From assembly GCF_003660285.1 (NCBI RefSeq), contig NZ_QXQQ01000003.1, positions 1-64,000 on the forward strand: 64,000 nt of DNA. Reading direction: 5' to 3'. Shown piece after piece: positions 55,495-64,000 of the stretch. Position numbers and translations under genes: made by a program. The DNA comes from Helicobacter labacensis. GTDB lineage: Bacteria > Campylobacterota > Campylobacteria > Campylobacterales > Helicobacteraceae. The notes under the pieces are model-generated. The model searched no databases. It worked only from the letters and a program-made list of their open reading frames with translations, and was not told where the DNA came from. Numbering within the stretch: position 1 is the stretch's first letter; each line of letters opens with the position of its first letter.

Positions 55495-56121
55495 ATGCAT
55501 AGGTTCTTTTTGTGCTTACTCACTTTGCTAGCCCTAGCCCATGCCAATGATGATGCCATCAACGAAGAGATGATTAGCTCAGGGAGCACTAGCCCCAAAC
55601 AAGCCCTAGAGGAAGCCAATAACCTAGACAAGCTAAGTTATGCCGGACTAGAAGATGTCTTTTTAGACACCAACACCATCGCCCCGCATGGCAAGTACAT
55701 GTTGCTTGTCTTTGGCAAAAATGGCTGTTCTTATTGCGAATTGCTCAAGCAGGACATCAAGCAACATGACGCGCTCAAAAATTTCATCAAAGCCCATTAC
55801 AGCGCCTACTACATCAATATCAGCTACTCCAAAATGCACAATTTCCAAGTGGGTGGTCCGCACAAAAACAGAGAGTTTAAGCTCCCCACCGCCGAATTGG
55901 CTTCTATTTACGATGTCAATTCCACACCCACGATTGTCTTTGCCAACCCAGATGGCAAAACCATTTACGAGCTCCCCGGTTACATGCCCTATAAACAATT
56001 CCTAGCCGTCCTAGAGTTTGTAGGCAAGGGCTTGCACAAGGGGATTAAGGACAATAAAGAGTTTATCAGCAAGTTGCGCGCCTATATCTTGAAGCGCACT
56101 AGGGAGCTCAATGCGGCTTAA
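55495..56121 (+). CDS. Exported thioredoxin-like thiol reductase for cytochrome c biogenesis
   Basis: A 208-residue periplasmic protein with a signal peptide (FFLCLLTLLALAHA) and a thioredoxin fold carrying NGCSYCELLKQDI near residue 80; cis-proline is in STPTIVFANPDG. H. pylori HP0377, which works as a CcmG/DsbC-type reductase for CcsBA, has the same CSYC motif and place. It should keep apocytochrome c haem-binding cysteines reduced. TACAAT upstream (55459-55464) and GAAAGGATTG before ATG support the start. It overlaps ccsBA by 11 bases. Confidence 0.88.
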   Translation: MHRFFLCLLTLLALAHANDDAINEEMISSGSTSPKQALEEANNLDKLSYAGLEDVFLDTNTIAPHGKYMLLVFGKNGCSYCELLKQDIKQHDALKNFIKAHYSAYYINISYSKMHNFQVGGPHKNREFKLPTAELASIYDVNSTPTIVFANPDGKTIYELPGYMPYKQFLAVLEFVGKGLHKGIKDNKEFISKLRAYILKRTRELNAA

Positions 56122-58933
56122 AACACTCCTTTACTTTTTCTTGGGTTCGTTTTGGGTGGCAATCCCGGTGATGATCACCTATGCCACCGCTTGCGCGCTA
56201 GCGACCTTTGTGGAAAATGATTATGGCACACCTGCTGCCCAAGCGGTGGTTTACCACACTTGGTGGTTTAACGCTCTGCACGCGTATTTGTTGATTCTCA
56301 TCATCGGATCGCTCATTAGCTCTAGGGCGTTCCAGCGCAAGCGTTGGATAAGCATCTTTTTTCATCTCTCTTTGGTGGTGATCATCGTGGGAGCGGGGAT
56401 CACGCGCTTTTTTGGCTTTGAAGCCACCATGCATATTAGAGAGGACGCTACCAGCAACGCGATCACCACTAGCGACACCTATTTGAATATCCAAGCTAGT
56501 AAGCCAGATACCCCTCCCCTGCATTTCGCGCTCAAAAGCGCGCTTTCACCCTTTTCTAGACACTTGCCCAAACAAAGACTCAGTGTCTTTGACCAACCTC
56601 TCCTCTTAGAGCCCTTGAGTGTGCGCAAGCAAAACCCAGATAAAAAGGACAACCACGCCCTTTTGCAACTCAAGGTTAGTTATCAGGGGCAAAGCCATAT
56701 CTACGCTATTGTAGGCGGACCCGGGATTGAAAGCCAAGATGTGAGCGCGGATTTTCAAGGGGTGCGTATCGCGATCAATTGGGGAGTTACCACAAAGAAA
56801 CTCCCCTTTGCCCTCAAACTCAAACGCTTTGAATTGGAACGCTACCCGGGGTCTATGAGCCCCTCTTCTTACGCCTCTGAGGTGGAGATTTTAGATAATC
56901 AAGGCAAGCTCATCAAGCCTTATCGTATCTTTATGAACCATGTCTTAGATTATGGAGGGTATCGCTTTTTCCAAAGTTCTTACGATCGCGATGAAAAAGG
57001 CACGATCCTCTCTGTCAACAAAGATCCGGGCAAACCCATCACTTACCTAGGCTATGCGGGCTTGATCTTAGGAGCGATCGCTTTGCTCTTTGGGCGTAGC
57101 GGGCGTTTCCAGAGGCTATCTCTCTTTTTAAAATCCCAAAACATTGCCGGGTTATTCTTGTTGGGCATGCTGGCTTTGGGAGGGACACATTTGCGCGCCG
57201 AAGCAGGCAAAATTGACATGCATGGGGGCAAGCCTGAAGCCACCCCTTTAAATGACATGGGTAAGGCTGCCCTAGAAAAAGAAAAGATCGCCACCTTACA
57301 TGCGGGCATCATCCAGCGCATGAAAAATCTCAAAGCGCACTCTAAGGGCAAGTTAGGCAAATTCCAACGCCTGCAAGTGCAGGGTTTTGATGGACGCATT
57401 AAGCCTTTGGACACCTTGAGCATGGATTTGATCCACAAGATCACCCACCACGATGGCTTCAAGGGCATGGACAATATCCAAGTGATGTTAGGCATGATGC
57501 TCTACCCAGATGACTACAAGAGTATCAAGATGATCTACACCTCCACGCACAAATTGCGCCGCATCTTAGGCGTGCCCCCTAACCAAGCGCGCGTGGCTTT
57601 TGTAGACATTTTTGGTCCGCATGGTTACAAACTCCAAAACTATGTGGAGGAGATCAACCAAAAAGCCCCCAAGGATCGCGATGAATTTGACAAGGACATC
57701 TTGCGCGTAGACGAACGAGTCAACTGGGTTTACACCATTTTTAGTGGGGCGATTTTGAAAATTTTCCCAGAGAAAAACTCTAACTCTTGGCTCTCCCCAG
57801 CTGATGCGATCAAGAGTAGCGATGCGCCTTTGGCTAAAGAAGCTAGGGAATTTTTACGCGCTCTCTTTGTGGGCTTTGATGCGGGAGTGGACTCTAACCA
57901 ATGGGACAAGGTGAATCAAACCTTGGACGCACTGGGTGCCTACCAGCGTGCCCATAGCTCTCTAGTCTTAAGCCCAGCCAAGATCAACGCGGAGATCTTT
58001 TTAAACCATAGCAATTTCTTTAACATGCTCACTCTGCCCTATATTTTGCTAGGTTTGCTCTTATTAGGGGTGGTGTTGGTAGCCACCTTCAAAAACAAAC
58101 CCCCTAAGGCGTGGGTGCATTGGGGGTTTTATGGCGCGCTCTTGTTACTAGCCCTAGCGCACACGGCTGGGCTCTTATTGCGCTGGTATGTGAGCGAGCA
58201 CTCCCCTTGGAGCAACGCCTATGAATCCATGCTCTACATCGCATGGGCGGCTATTGTCGCCGGACTCATCTTGCGCTCTAACTTAGCCCTTTGCGCTTCT
58301 AGCTTTTTGGGGGGAATCGCCCTCTTTGTGGCGCACTTGGGCTTTATGGACCCCCAAATTGGCAATCTTGTGCCCGTGCTCAAATCCTATTGGCTCAATA
58401 TCCATGTGTCCATCATCACAGCCAGTTATGGCTTTTTGGGCTTGTGCTTTATTTTGGGAATCTTAACCCTCCTGCTCTTTGTGTTAAGAAGCCCCAAACG
58501 CCCCAATATTGACACCACGATCTGCTCCTTGAGCGCGATCAACGAAATGGGCATGATCTTAGGGCTTTTATTGTTGAGTGTGGGGAATTTCTTAGGGGGC
58601 GTGTGGGCTAATGAATCTTGGGGGCGTTATTGGGGCTGGGACGCTAAAGAAACTTGGGCATTGATCTCCATTGCGGTTTACGCTGTGATCTTGCACCTGC
58701 GCTTTTTGCGTTTTGAGTTCATGCCCTTTGTCTTTGCTAGCGCGAGTGTGGTGGGCTTTTACTCCATTTTGATGACCTATTTTGGAGTCAACTACTACCT
58801 CTCAGGCATGCACAGCTATGCCGCAGGCGATCCTGTGCCCATCCCTAGTTTTCTCTACTTCTTTGTGGCGGGCACTTTGCTTCTCATTGTAGCGGCTAGC
58901 TGGAAACGCCAACTTGTGATGCCCAAATTCTAG
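56111..58933 (+). CDS. ccsBA: Fused cytochrome c synthase CcsBA (heme handling and ligation)
   Basis: A 940-residue fusion of ResB (CcsB) and ResC (CcsA), a form known in epsilonproteobacteria. The first half has several N-terminal helices and a large periplasmic domain; the second half has multiple helices and the tryptophan-rich WWD motif WANESWGRYWGWDAKETW near residue 835, followed by periplasmic histidine segments (GMHSYAAG). It exports heme and links it to CXXCH of apocytochromes c. With the thioredoxin-like gene it completes system II. Length fits the fused form. Confidence 0.95.
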   Translation: MRLKTLLYFFLGSFWVAIPVMITYATACALATFVENDYGTPAAQAVVYHTWWFNALHAYLLILIIGSLISSRAFQRKRWISIFFHLSLVVIIVGAGITRFFGFEATMHIREDATSNAITTSDTYLNIQASKPDTPPLHFALKSALSPFSRHLPKQRLSVFDQPLLLEPLSVRKQNPDKKDNHALLQLKVSYQGQSHIYAIVGGPGIESQDVSADFQGVRIAINWGVTTKKLPFALKLKRFELERYPGSMSPSSYASEVEILDNQGKLIKPYRIFMNHVLDYGGYRFFQSSYDRDEKGTILSVNKDPGKPITYLGYAGLILGAIALLFGRSGRFQRLSLFLKSQNIAGLFLLGMLALGGTHLRAEAGKIDMHGGKPEATPLNDMGKAALEKEKIATLHAGIIQRMKNLKAHSKGKLGKFQRLQVQGFDGRIKPLDTLSMDLIHKITHHDGFKGMDNIQVMLGMMLYPDDYKSIKMIYTSTHKLRRILGVPPNQARVAFVDIFGPHGYKLQNYVEEINQKAPKDRDEFDKDILRVDERVNWVYTIFSGAILKIFPEKNSNSWLSPADAIKSSDAPLAKEAREFLRALFVGFDAGVDSNQWDKVNQTLDALGAYQRAHSSLVLSPAKINAEIFLNHSNFFNMLTLPYILLGLLLLGVVLVATFKNKPPKAWVHWGFYGALLLLALAHTAGLLLRWYVSEHSPWSNAYESMLYIAWAAIVAGLILRSNLALCASSFLGGIALFVAHLGFMDPQIGNLVPVLKSYWLNIHVSIITASYGFLGLCFILGILTLLLFVLRSPKRPNIDTTICSLSAINEMGMILGLLLLSVGNFLGGVWANESWGRYWGWDAKETWALISIAVYAVILHLRFLRFEFMPFVFASASVVGFYSILMTYFGVNYYLSGMHSYAAGDPVPIPSFLYFFVAGTLLLIVAASWKRQLVMPKF

Positions 58934-58991
58934 TGTTATTAATTTTAAGTGGCTACAATAGTGCGTTTCAATTTTACTCTAAGGACAAGCG

Positions 58992-60404
58992 ATGGCAACC
59001 AGAAAAGAACATGATTTTATTGGCGAAATGGAGATTGATGATAGTCTCTACTATGGGATTCAAACCATGCGTGCGGTGGAAAATTTCAATATCACCCATG
59101 ATCGCCTGTTCAATTACCCCATTTTTATCCGCTCTTTTGCACAGGTGAAAAAGGCTGCTGCTCTAGCCAATGCCGAGCTAGGGCTCATTGACATCAAGAT
59201 CAGCGATGCGATCTGCCATGCCTGCGATAAAATCATTGATGGGGAATACCAAGATCAATTTGTGGTGGATATGATTCAAGGCGGGGCGGGCACCAGCACG
59301 AATATGAATATGAACGAGGTGATCGCCAATGTGGCTTTAGAATATCTGGGGCACAAAAAGGGCGAATACCAATATTGCCACCCCAATGACCATGTGAATC
59401 GCTCCCAATCCACCAATGACGCTTATCCCAGCGCGCTTAAAATTGCCATTTACGAACGCCTGGATCACATGACCCAAGTGCTGAAAGTGCTAAAAGACGC
59501 GTTTGCTAGAAAAGCTAAAGAGTTTTCCCATGTGCTCAAAATGGGGCGCACCCAGCTCCAAGACGCTGTGCCCATGACTTTAGGGCAGGAGTTTGAAACC
59601 TTTGTGTCCATGGTGGAAAAGGATATCCAACACATTTTAGACGCGCGTAGCTGGACGCGTGTGATTAACTTAGGGGGCACGGCTATTGGCACGGGCATTA
59701 ATTCTCACCCCGATTACAAACGCATTGTAGAAAAGAAAATCCAAGAAGTTACCGGTAGACCTTTCACCATCGCCCATGATCTCATTGAAGCTAGCCAAAG
59801 CACAGGTTCTTATGTGCAAGTGAGTGGGGCACTCAAGCGCGTGGCGATCAAGCTCTCTAAAATCTGCAACGACTTGCGCCTATTGAGTTCAGGACCGCGC
59901 GCGGGGCTCAATGAGATCAATTTACCTAAAATGCAACCGGGGAGCTCTATTATGCCCGGCAAGGTCAACCCCGTGATCCCCGAAGTGGTGAATCAAGTGT
60001 GCTTTTCTGTAATTGGGAATGACTTAGCCGTGGCAATGGCTGCTGAAGGAGGGCAGTTGCAACTCAATGTCTTTGAGCCTGTGATCGCCTACAAGCTCTT
60101 CCACTCTTTCTTAATGCTCAACCGCGCTATGCGCACTTTGGTAGAAAAATGTATCAATGGAATCACTGCCAATGAAAAGATTTGCCATGACTATGTCTTC
60201 AATAGTATTGGCATTGTAACCGCACTCAACCCGCATATTGGGTATGAAAAATCTGCCTCCATCGCTAAAGAGGCACTAGACACGGGCAAGTCCGTCCAGC
60301 AGATTGTGCTAGAGCGCCAACTTCTCACCAAAGAACAACTAGCTGAGATCTTCCAGCCTGAAAACATGGTGAGCCCCCATGTTTTCAAAAAGCACAAAGA
60401 CTAG
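58992..60404 (+). CDS. aspA: Aspartate ammonia-lyase
   Basis: A 470-residue fumarase/aspartase-family enzyme making fumarate and ammonia from aspartate. The signature loop is GSSIMPGKVNPVIPE near residue 318; other conserved segments are GAGTSTNMNMNEVIAN, VNRSQSTNDAYPSA and GRTQLQDAVPMTLGQEF. Fumarate can feed respiration and the reversed cycle in microaerobic Helicobacter. A TACAAT -10 box (58954-58959) and AAGGACAAG before ATG give it its own promoter. Confidence 0.95.
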   Translation: MATRKEHDFIGEMEIDDSLYYGIQTMRAVENFNITHDRLFNYPIFIRSFAQVKKAAALANAELGLIDIKISDAICHACDKIIDGEYQDQFVVDMIQGGAGTSTNMNMNEVIANVALEYLGHKKGEYQYCHPNDHVNRSQSTNDAYPSALKIAIYERLDHMTQVLKVLKDAFARKAKEFSHVLKMGRTQLQDAVPMTLGQEFETFVSMVEKDIQHILDARSWTRVINLGGTAIGTGINSHPDYKRIVEKKIQEVTGRPFTIAHDLIEASQSTGSYVQVSGALKRVAIKLSKICNDLRLLSSGPRAGLNEINLPKMQPGSSIMPGKVNPVIPEVVNQVCFSVIGNDLAVAMAAEGGQLQLNVFEPVIAYKLFHSFLMLNRAMRTLVEKCINGITANEKICHDYVFNSIGIVTALNPHIGYEKSASIAKEALDTGKSVQQIVLERQLLTKEQLAEIFQPENMVSPHVFKKHKD

Positions 60405-60406
60405 CT

Positions 60407-61705
60407 TTGAGGTGGGCGTTCCTTCTGTTTTTGCTAAGTAGCATTTTGGGCGCGCACACGCCCGCACGCCCGCGCTTACTCTCCCCCATCCCCCCAGCCC
60501 CACAGATTGTCATGCCCTTAGAGCCCTGCAATGATGATTGTTTGAGAAAACTCTATGCGAGAGGGCAGATCTTTTCGTTTATGGCGCGCTATGTCTCTAG
60601 TCAGGACGCGCAATTAAAAGATGACTATGTCATTATTAACGATCTGCTCAACCCCACCCTAGCTGTAGCCACTAAGCCAGACAAGGCACAACCCACACAG
60701 GGGGCTGTGCAAAAAGTCGCGCTCCTAGTGCCTAAAGATGTGGTGGGGAAGTATAGCAACACCGCTATTAACGCTATTTTAGCCTATCTCGCGCTCCAAG
60801 AACAAAATTTCATCTTTAAAGTCTTTGATAGCAAGAAAGAAGACCCACAGAGTTTAAAGCAGGCTTATGAGGAGATTGTCCAGGAGCATTTCCCCTTTGT
60901 GATCGCCTTACTCACCCAAAATGGGGTGTTGAACTTGATTAGCCAAACCCCCTTAAGTCTGCCCACCATCGTGCCCAGCGCGCACAAAGATCAACTAGAA
61001 AAGCGCGCAGATTTGCCCTCCGCTTTGATCTTTGGGGGGATTGATTTTAGCCAACAGGTGAGCATGCTTGTGGATTTAAGCCAGCATAGACCCCTAGTGC
61101 TTTACAATGATGATAGCTTTAGGGGCGCGATGCTGGGCAAGAGTATCCAAGACTTGGGCGCGCCCATTCTCTACCAAGACACCATCACTTTTAAAAAAGC
61201 TAGCACCTTTTCGCATGAACTCAGAACGCAGATTCCCTATTTTAAAGAGGGTGTTGTGGTGCTCAACACCCCCATTGTCAAAACCGGGTTGTTGCTCTCC
61301 CAAATAGGGCTGCTCTCCAAAGCCAAACGCCCTAAAATGCTCCTTTCTTCGCAAATCAATTTCAATTTAGCCTTATTCATGCTAACCCAAGAACGCGATC
61401 GCCAACATTTCTACCTCACCAGCGCGATTGGCAAGATCAACCCCTATTTAGAACAATATGCCTCCATTTTGGGTGTGAATTTGGCTTACGACTGGGTGGG
61501 TTACACCAGTGTCAACGCCCTAGAGCACATGCTAGCTGACACCTACCACATTGCCCAACGCTACTTTAGCGAACCCCTGCAAAACAAGCAGATCGTCTAC
61601 ACCAACACCATTTACACCCCCAAAGGCTTAGGTTTTGTGCCTCTCTTATTGCCTACGCGCACGCCAAGCTCCCCCCTCTTGCTTGAAGAATCAAGCGATG
61701 AATAA
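60407..61705 (+). CDS. Exported LpoA/LppC-like periplasmic protein
   Basis: A 432-residue protein starting at TTG 60407 with a signal peptide (RWAFLLFLLSSILGAH) and then a type I periplasmic-binding-protein fold: KVALLVPKDVVGKYS, KVFDSKKEDPQSL and FVIALLTQNGVLNL. The fold resembles the C-terminal half of LppC/LpoA, a regulator of PBP activity, but no lipobox cysteine is seen and no partner PBP is adjacent. In H. pylori an uncharacterised gene also follows aspA. Function remains an inference. Confidence 0.6.
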   Translation: MRWAFLLFLLSSILGAHTPARPRLLSPIPPAPQIVMPLEPCNDDCLRKLYARGQIFSFMARYVSSQDAQLKDDYVIINDLLNPTLAVATKPDKAQPTQGAVQKVALLVPKDVVGKYSNTAINAILAYLALQEQNFIFKVFDSKKEDPQSLKQAYEEIVQEHFPFVIALLTQNGVLNLISQTPLSLPTIVPSAHKDQLEKRADLPSALIFGGIDFSQQVSMLVDLSQHRPLVLYNDDSFRGAMLGKSIQDLGAPILYQDTITFKKASTFSHELRTQIPYFKEGVVVLNTPIVKTGLLLSQIGLLSKAKRPKMLLSSQINFNLALFMLTQERDRQHFYLTSAIGKINPYLEQYASILGVNLAYDWVGYTSVNALEHMLADTYHIAQRYFSEPLQNKQIVYTNTIYTPKGLGFVPLLLPTRTPSSPLLLEESSDE

Positions 61706-61714
61706 AGGACACTA

Positions 61715-62344
61715 GTGCAAGTGCATTTAAAACACGCCACCCCATTGAGTTGTTGCTACGAAGCGATTCGCACCTGTTACCAGAGTTTTGCTTACAGCGA
61801 TGGGGGCGGGCGTAAGGATCTAGAACTCATCGATCGCGTGGCAAATAAATACCGCCATAACTCCACCTTAGAGCATTTGTTCTATAATTTTGAAATACTT
61901 GGAATCAGCCGGGCGTGTTTGCAAGAACTTGCGCGCCACAGAATGGCGAGCTTTTCAGTCAAATCTAGCCGTTACACTTTGAGCGAACTCAAAACCCAAG
62001 AGAGTTTCTTACCCTTGAGCGCGCAAAACCTTGAGCGCGCCCAAAAGTTTTTGGTGTTTACGGGAATAGAGGCAGTGGATCACGCCAGTGTGCAAGCTTT
62101 AGAAAATTTGCGCCTACTCATTAGCAACCATGTCAAAAACGACTACGCCAAATTTGCCATGCCTGAGAGTTATAAGACCAGCTTGGCTTTCAGTTTGAAC
62201 GCGCGCAGCTTGCAAAATTTTCTCTCTTTGCGCACGGACAGCAAAGCCCTTTGGGAGATTCGCCAACTCGCCTTTGCGATCTATGAGGCGTTACCCCAAG
62301 ATCACCAATACCTCTTTAGCGCGTGCTTAAAGGAAGCGCGCTGA
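61715..62344 (+). CDS. thyX: FAD-dependent thymidylate synthase ThyX
   Basis: A 209-residue flavin-dependent thymidylate synthase, the enzyme type used by Helicobacter instead of ThyA. The ThyX motif RHRMASFSVKSSRYTL (RHRxxS-S-RY) is near residue 75 and LEHLFYNFEILG just before it. The start is GTG 61715. The 3' end overlaps polA, so dTMP synthesis is coupled to DNA polymerase I expression. Confidence 0.92.
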   Translation: MQVHLKHATPLSCCYEAIRTCYQSFAYSDGGGRKDLELIDRVANKYRHNSTLEHLFYNFEILGISRACLQELARHRMASFSVKSSRYTLSELKTQESFLPLSAQNLERAQKFLVFTGIEAVDHASVQALENLRLLISNHVKNDYAKFAMPESYKTSLAFSLNARSLQNFLSLRTDSKALWEIRQLAFAIYEALPQDHQYLFSACLKEAR

Positions 62345-64000
62345 AACTCCAACTTGTAGACACCTTTAGCCTATTGTTTAAATTCTACTACCACTTACAG
62401 GATTTGCGCACCTCCACGGGCACAAATACCGCATGGCTGAGCGCTTTTGTGCGCGTGGTCCAACAGGTTTATAAGCTCAAAGGGGATCACTTGGTCTTTG
62501 CCTTAGAGGGTAAAGAAAATAAGCGCAAGACATTGAGCCCCACTTACAAAGCCAATCGAGTCGCTCCCCCCGGACTAGAAGAACAACTACCCATTATCTT
62601 GGAGTGGATGGAGCGCATGGGCTTAGATGTCTTTAGCGTGCCCGGGTATGAGAGCGATGATGTGATCGCAAGTTTGTGCGCTGTGTTTGAAGAAGCGCAG
62701 GTGCGTATTTTGAGCGCGGATAAGGATTTTTACCAATTAGTCAGCCCGCGCATTTTGCTATGCGATCCAGGAAGCAACACTCTAAGGGGCATAGAAGAGT
62801 GCTTGGAGAAATACGGCATTTACCCCCACCAATTCGTAGAATACCAAGCTTTGGTGGGGGATAGTAGCGATGGGTATAAGGGTGTGGAGGGTGTGGGGGC
62901 GGTGTGGGGAGCTAAACTCATTAGAGCCTTTGGCACTTTAGAAAATCTCTATGACACCCTAGAAACCCATGGGATCACACAGCTTAAACTCCCCTCCAAA
63001 TTGCAACGCGCGCTTCTCAAAGACAAGCCACAAGCCTTTTTAAGCCGCCAGCTTGCTACCCTGAACACCACGCTGTTTAGACACCCTCCCACCTTGCAAC
63101 CCTTCCCCCAAGAAAACCCCTTATTGCGTATTGCAGATGCCTTGCAGCACTACGAAATGTTTGGGCTACTCAAACAGATCACCCCTACCCCCATCCCCAA
63201 AAGCCCCCCCAAATCCCAAGATTTACACCTAGAAACCTCTAGCGTGTACGCGATCTATTTAGAACCCCAAAACGCCACTTTGGGTATCCTAGACATAGAG
63301 AGTGGGGCGTTTGGGCTTTTAGATTGCTACAATCCCCAAATAGATAAACAGGCTTTATGGCGATGCCAACTCATCGGGTACCAAATTAAAGAAGTTTTAG
63401 CCTTTTTAGCCCCCCCTTGTTTGCCCCGCTTTGAAGATGTCGCGCTATTGGCGTGGCTGTGTGATTCTGAGATCAAACCCCAAATTAGCGCGCTGGGCAA
63501 ATTATTGGGGCTAGAGGCTTTTGAGAGCAAGCCTAACGCCCCTTTAGATGCCTTGATGTTAGAACGCAACACGCGCCTAATCGCCACCGCTTATAGGCAT
63601 TACCAACGCGTTTTGAGCCCAGCCCTTTGGCAACTGGCTCACACTCTAGAATACCCTCTGCTAGAAATCTTGCTAGACATGCAGACACATGGGGTTTGCG
63701 TGGATTTGGATTATTTTGGGAGTCTACACATAGAGTTTCAAGACACTCTAAAGGCGTTGCAAGATCAAATCCACGCTCTAGCCCGCACCCCTCTTAATGT
63801 CAATTCCACCAAACAATGGGCGCATTTTCTCTACCAAGACTTGGGGCTACAAGCCAAGGGTGTAAAGAAGATCAAAACCGGGTTTTCCACCGATGAAGCC
63901 AGTTTAAAAGCCCTGCAAGACGCGTATGCGGGCATGACAATCCACAATGTCAATATTAACGCGCTCTTAGAGGCGCTCTTGCAATACCGCGAGATTTTCA
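62341..64000 (+). CDS. polA: DNA polymerase I, 5' part
   Basis: Partial: open to the right edge without a stop. The N-terminal 5'-nuclease domain shows KLQLVDTFSLLFKFYYHL, GYESDDVIASL, ILSADKDFYQLV and LVGDSSDGYKGVEGVG, and further on an inactive 3'-5' exonuclease-like region and the start of the polymerase domain (HGVCVDLDYF, LNVNSTKQWAHFLY). No ATG fits the start. CTG 62341, overlapping the thyX stop as CTGA with AAAGGAAG six bases upstream, is the best-placed start; GTG 62323 is the conventional alternative. Repair and lagging-strand processing. Confidence 0.93.
   Translation, partial: MKLQLVDTFSLLFKFYYHLQDLRTSTGTNTAWLSAFVRVVQQVYKLKGDHLVFALEGKENKRKTLSPTYKANRVAPPGLEEQLPIILEWMERMGLDVFSVPGYESDDVIASLCAVFEEAQVRILSADKDFYQLVSPRILLCDPGSNTLRGIEECLEKYGIYPHQFVEYQALVGDSSDGYKGVEGVGAVWGAKLIRAFGTLENLYDTLETHGITQLKLPSKLQRALLKDKPQAFLSRQLATLNTTLFRHPPTLQPFPQENPLLRIADALQHYEMFGLLKQITPTPIPKSPPKSQDLHLETSSVYAIYLEPQNATLGILDIESGAFGLLDCYNPQIDKQALWRCQLIGYQIKEVLAFLAPPCLPRFEDVALLAWLCDSEIKPQISALGKLLGLEAFESKPNAPLDALMLERNTRLIATAYRHYQRVLSPALWQLAHTLEYPLLEILLDMQTHGVCVDLDYFGSLHIEFQDTLKALQDQIHALARTPLNVNSTKQWAHFLYQDLGLQAKGVKKIKTGFSTDEASLKALQDAYAGMTIHNVNINALLEALLQYREIF

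Overview
The window looks like the chromosome of a gastric, non-pylori Helicobacter, probably of the H. felis / H. heilmannii type. This is inferred from gene content and block order that match the H. pylori gene neighbourhoods I know, from abundant GCGC-rich sequence with higher GC than H. pylori, and from extra genes that H. pylori strains usually lack, such as a ThDP 2-oxoacid decarboxylase and an RclA-like flavoprotein. No taxonomic marker such as rRNA is present, so species is not claimed.

Layout. 1-5972 (minus): amiA (partial), a nitronate monooxygenase-like gene, tyrS, spoT, rpoZ, pyrH in one tight operon. 6141-13174: 2-oxoacid decarboxylase, bioA on the minus strand, then a SurA/PpiD-type chaperone, ftsA and ftsZ (envelope folding and division). 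13171-23292: tgt on the minus strand, then an RCK-like protein, aroB, two tandem MscS-type channels (the second frameshifted at an A8 tract), mtaB, an FtsH-like AAA protein without its protease motif, and bioV. 23355-27203 (minus): two tandem paralogous exported proteins of unknown role, one frameshifted. 27616-35421: RclA-like oxidoreductase, napA, two small conserved genes, polyprenyl synthase, hemA, proS (frameshifted), fxsA, hemC.

35422-43842 is an accessory island ending at a tRNA-Met gene. It holds a decayed barnase/colicin-E5-type (PBECR/DUF3519) protein, an AAA ATPase overlapping a small partner gene, a pair of diverged inverted repeats enclosing a broken plasmid Rep-like gene, about 860 bases of gene-free sequence with a perfect palindrome, a YafQ-type toxin-antitoxin locus whose toxin carries an amber codon, and two toxin-tail plus immunity cassettes with shared palindromic flanks. 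The cassettes are the best candidate here for an under-described system.

43963-64000 returns to core genes: a hypothetical gene, truD (frameshifted), folE, ftsW, the flgB-flgC-fliE rod operon behind a sigma54-type promoter, ftsI/PBP, mrp, a FUSC-type membrane protein, rsmE, hemH with cytochrome c biogenesis genes (thioredoxin-like, ccsBA), aspA, an LpoA-like periplasmic protein, thyX, and the 5' part of polA.

Two window-wide patterns stand out. At least six genes, including proS which should be essential, are broken by single-base indels at short homopolymers, so base-call errors must be ruled out before any is called a real pseudogene or phase-variable gene. Four convergent gene pairs overlap by exactly four bases at their stop codons, leaving no room for a terminator.
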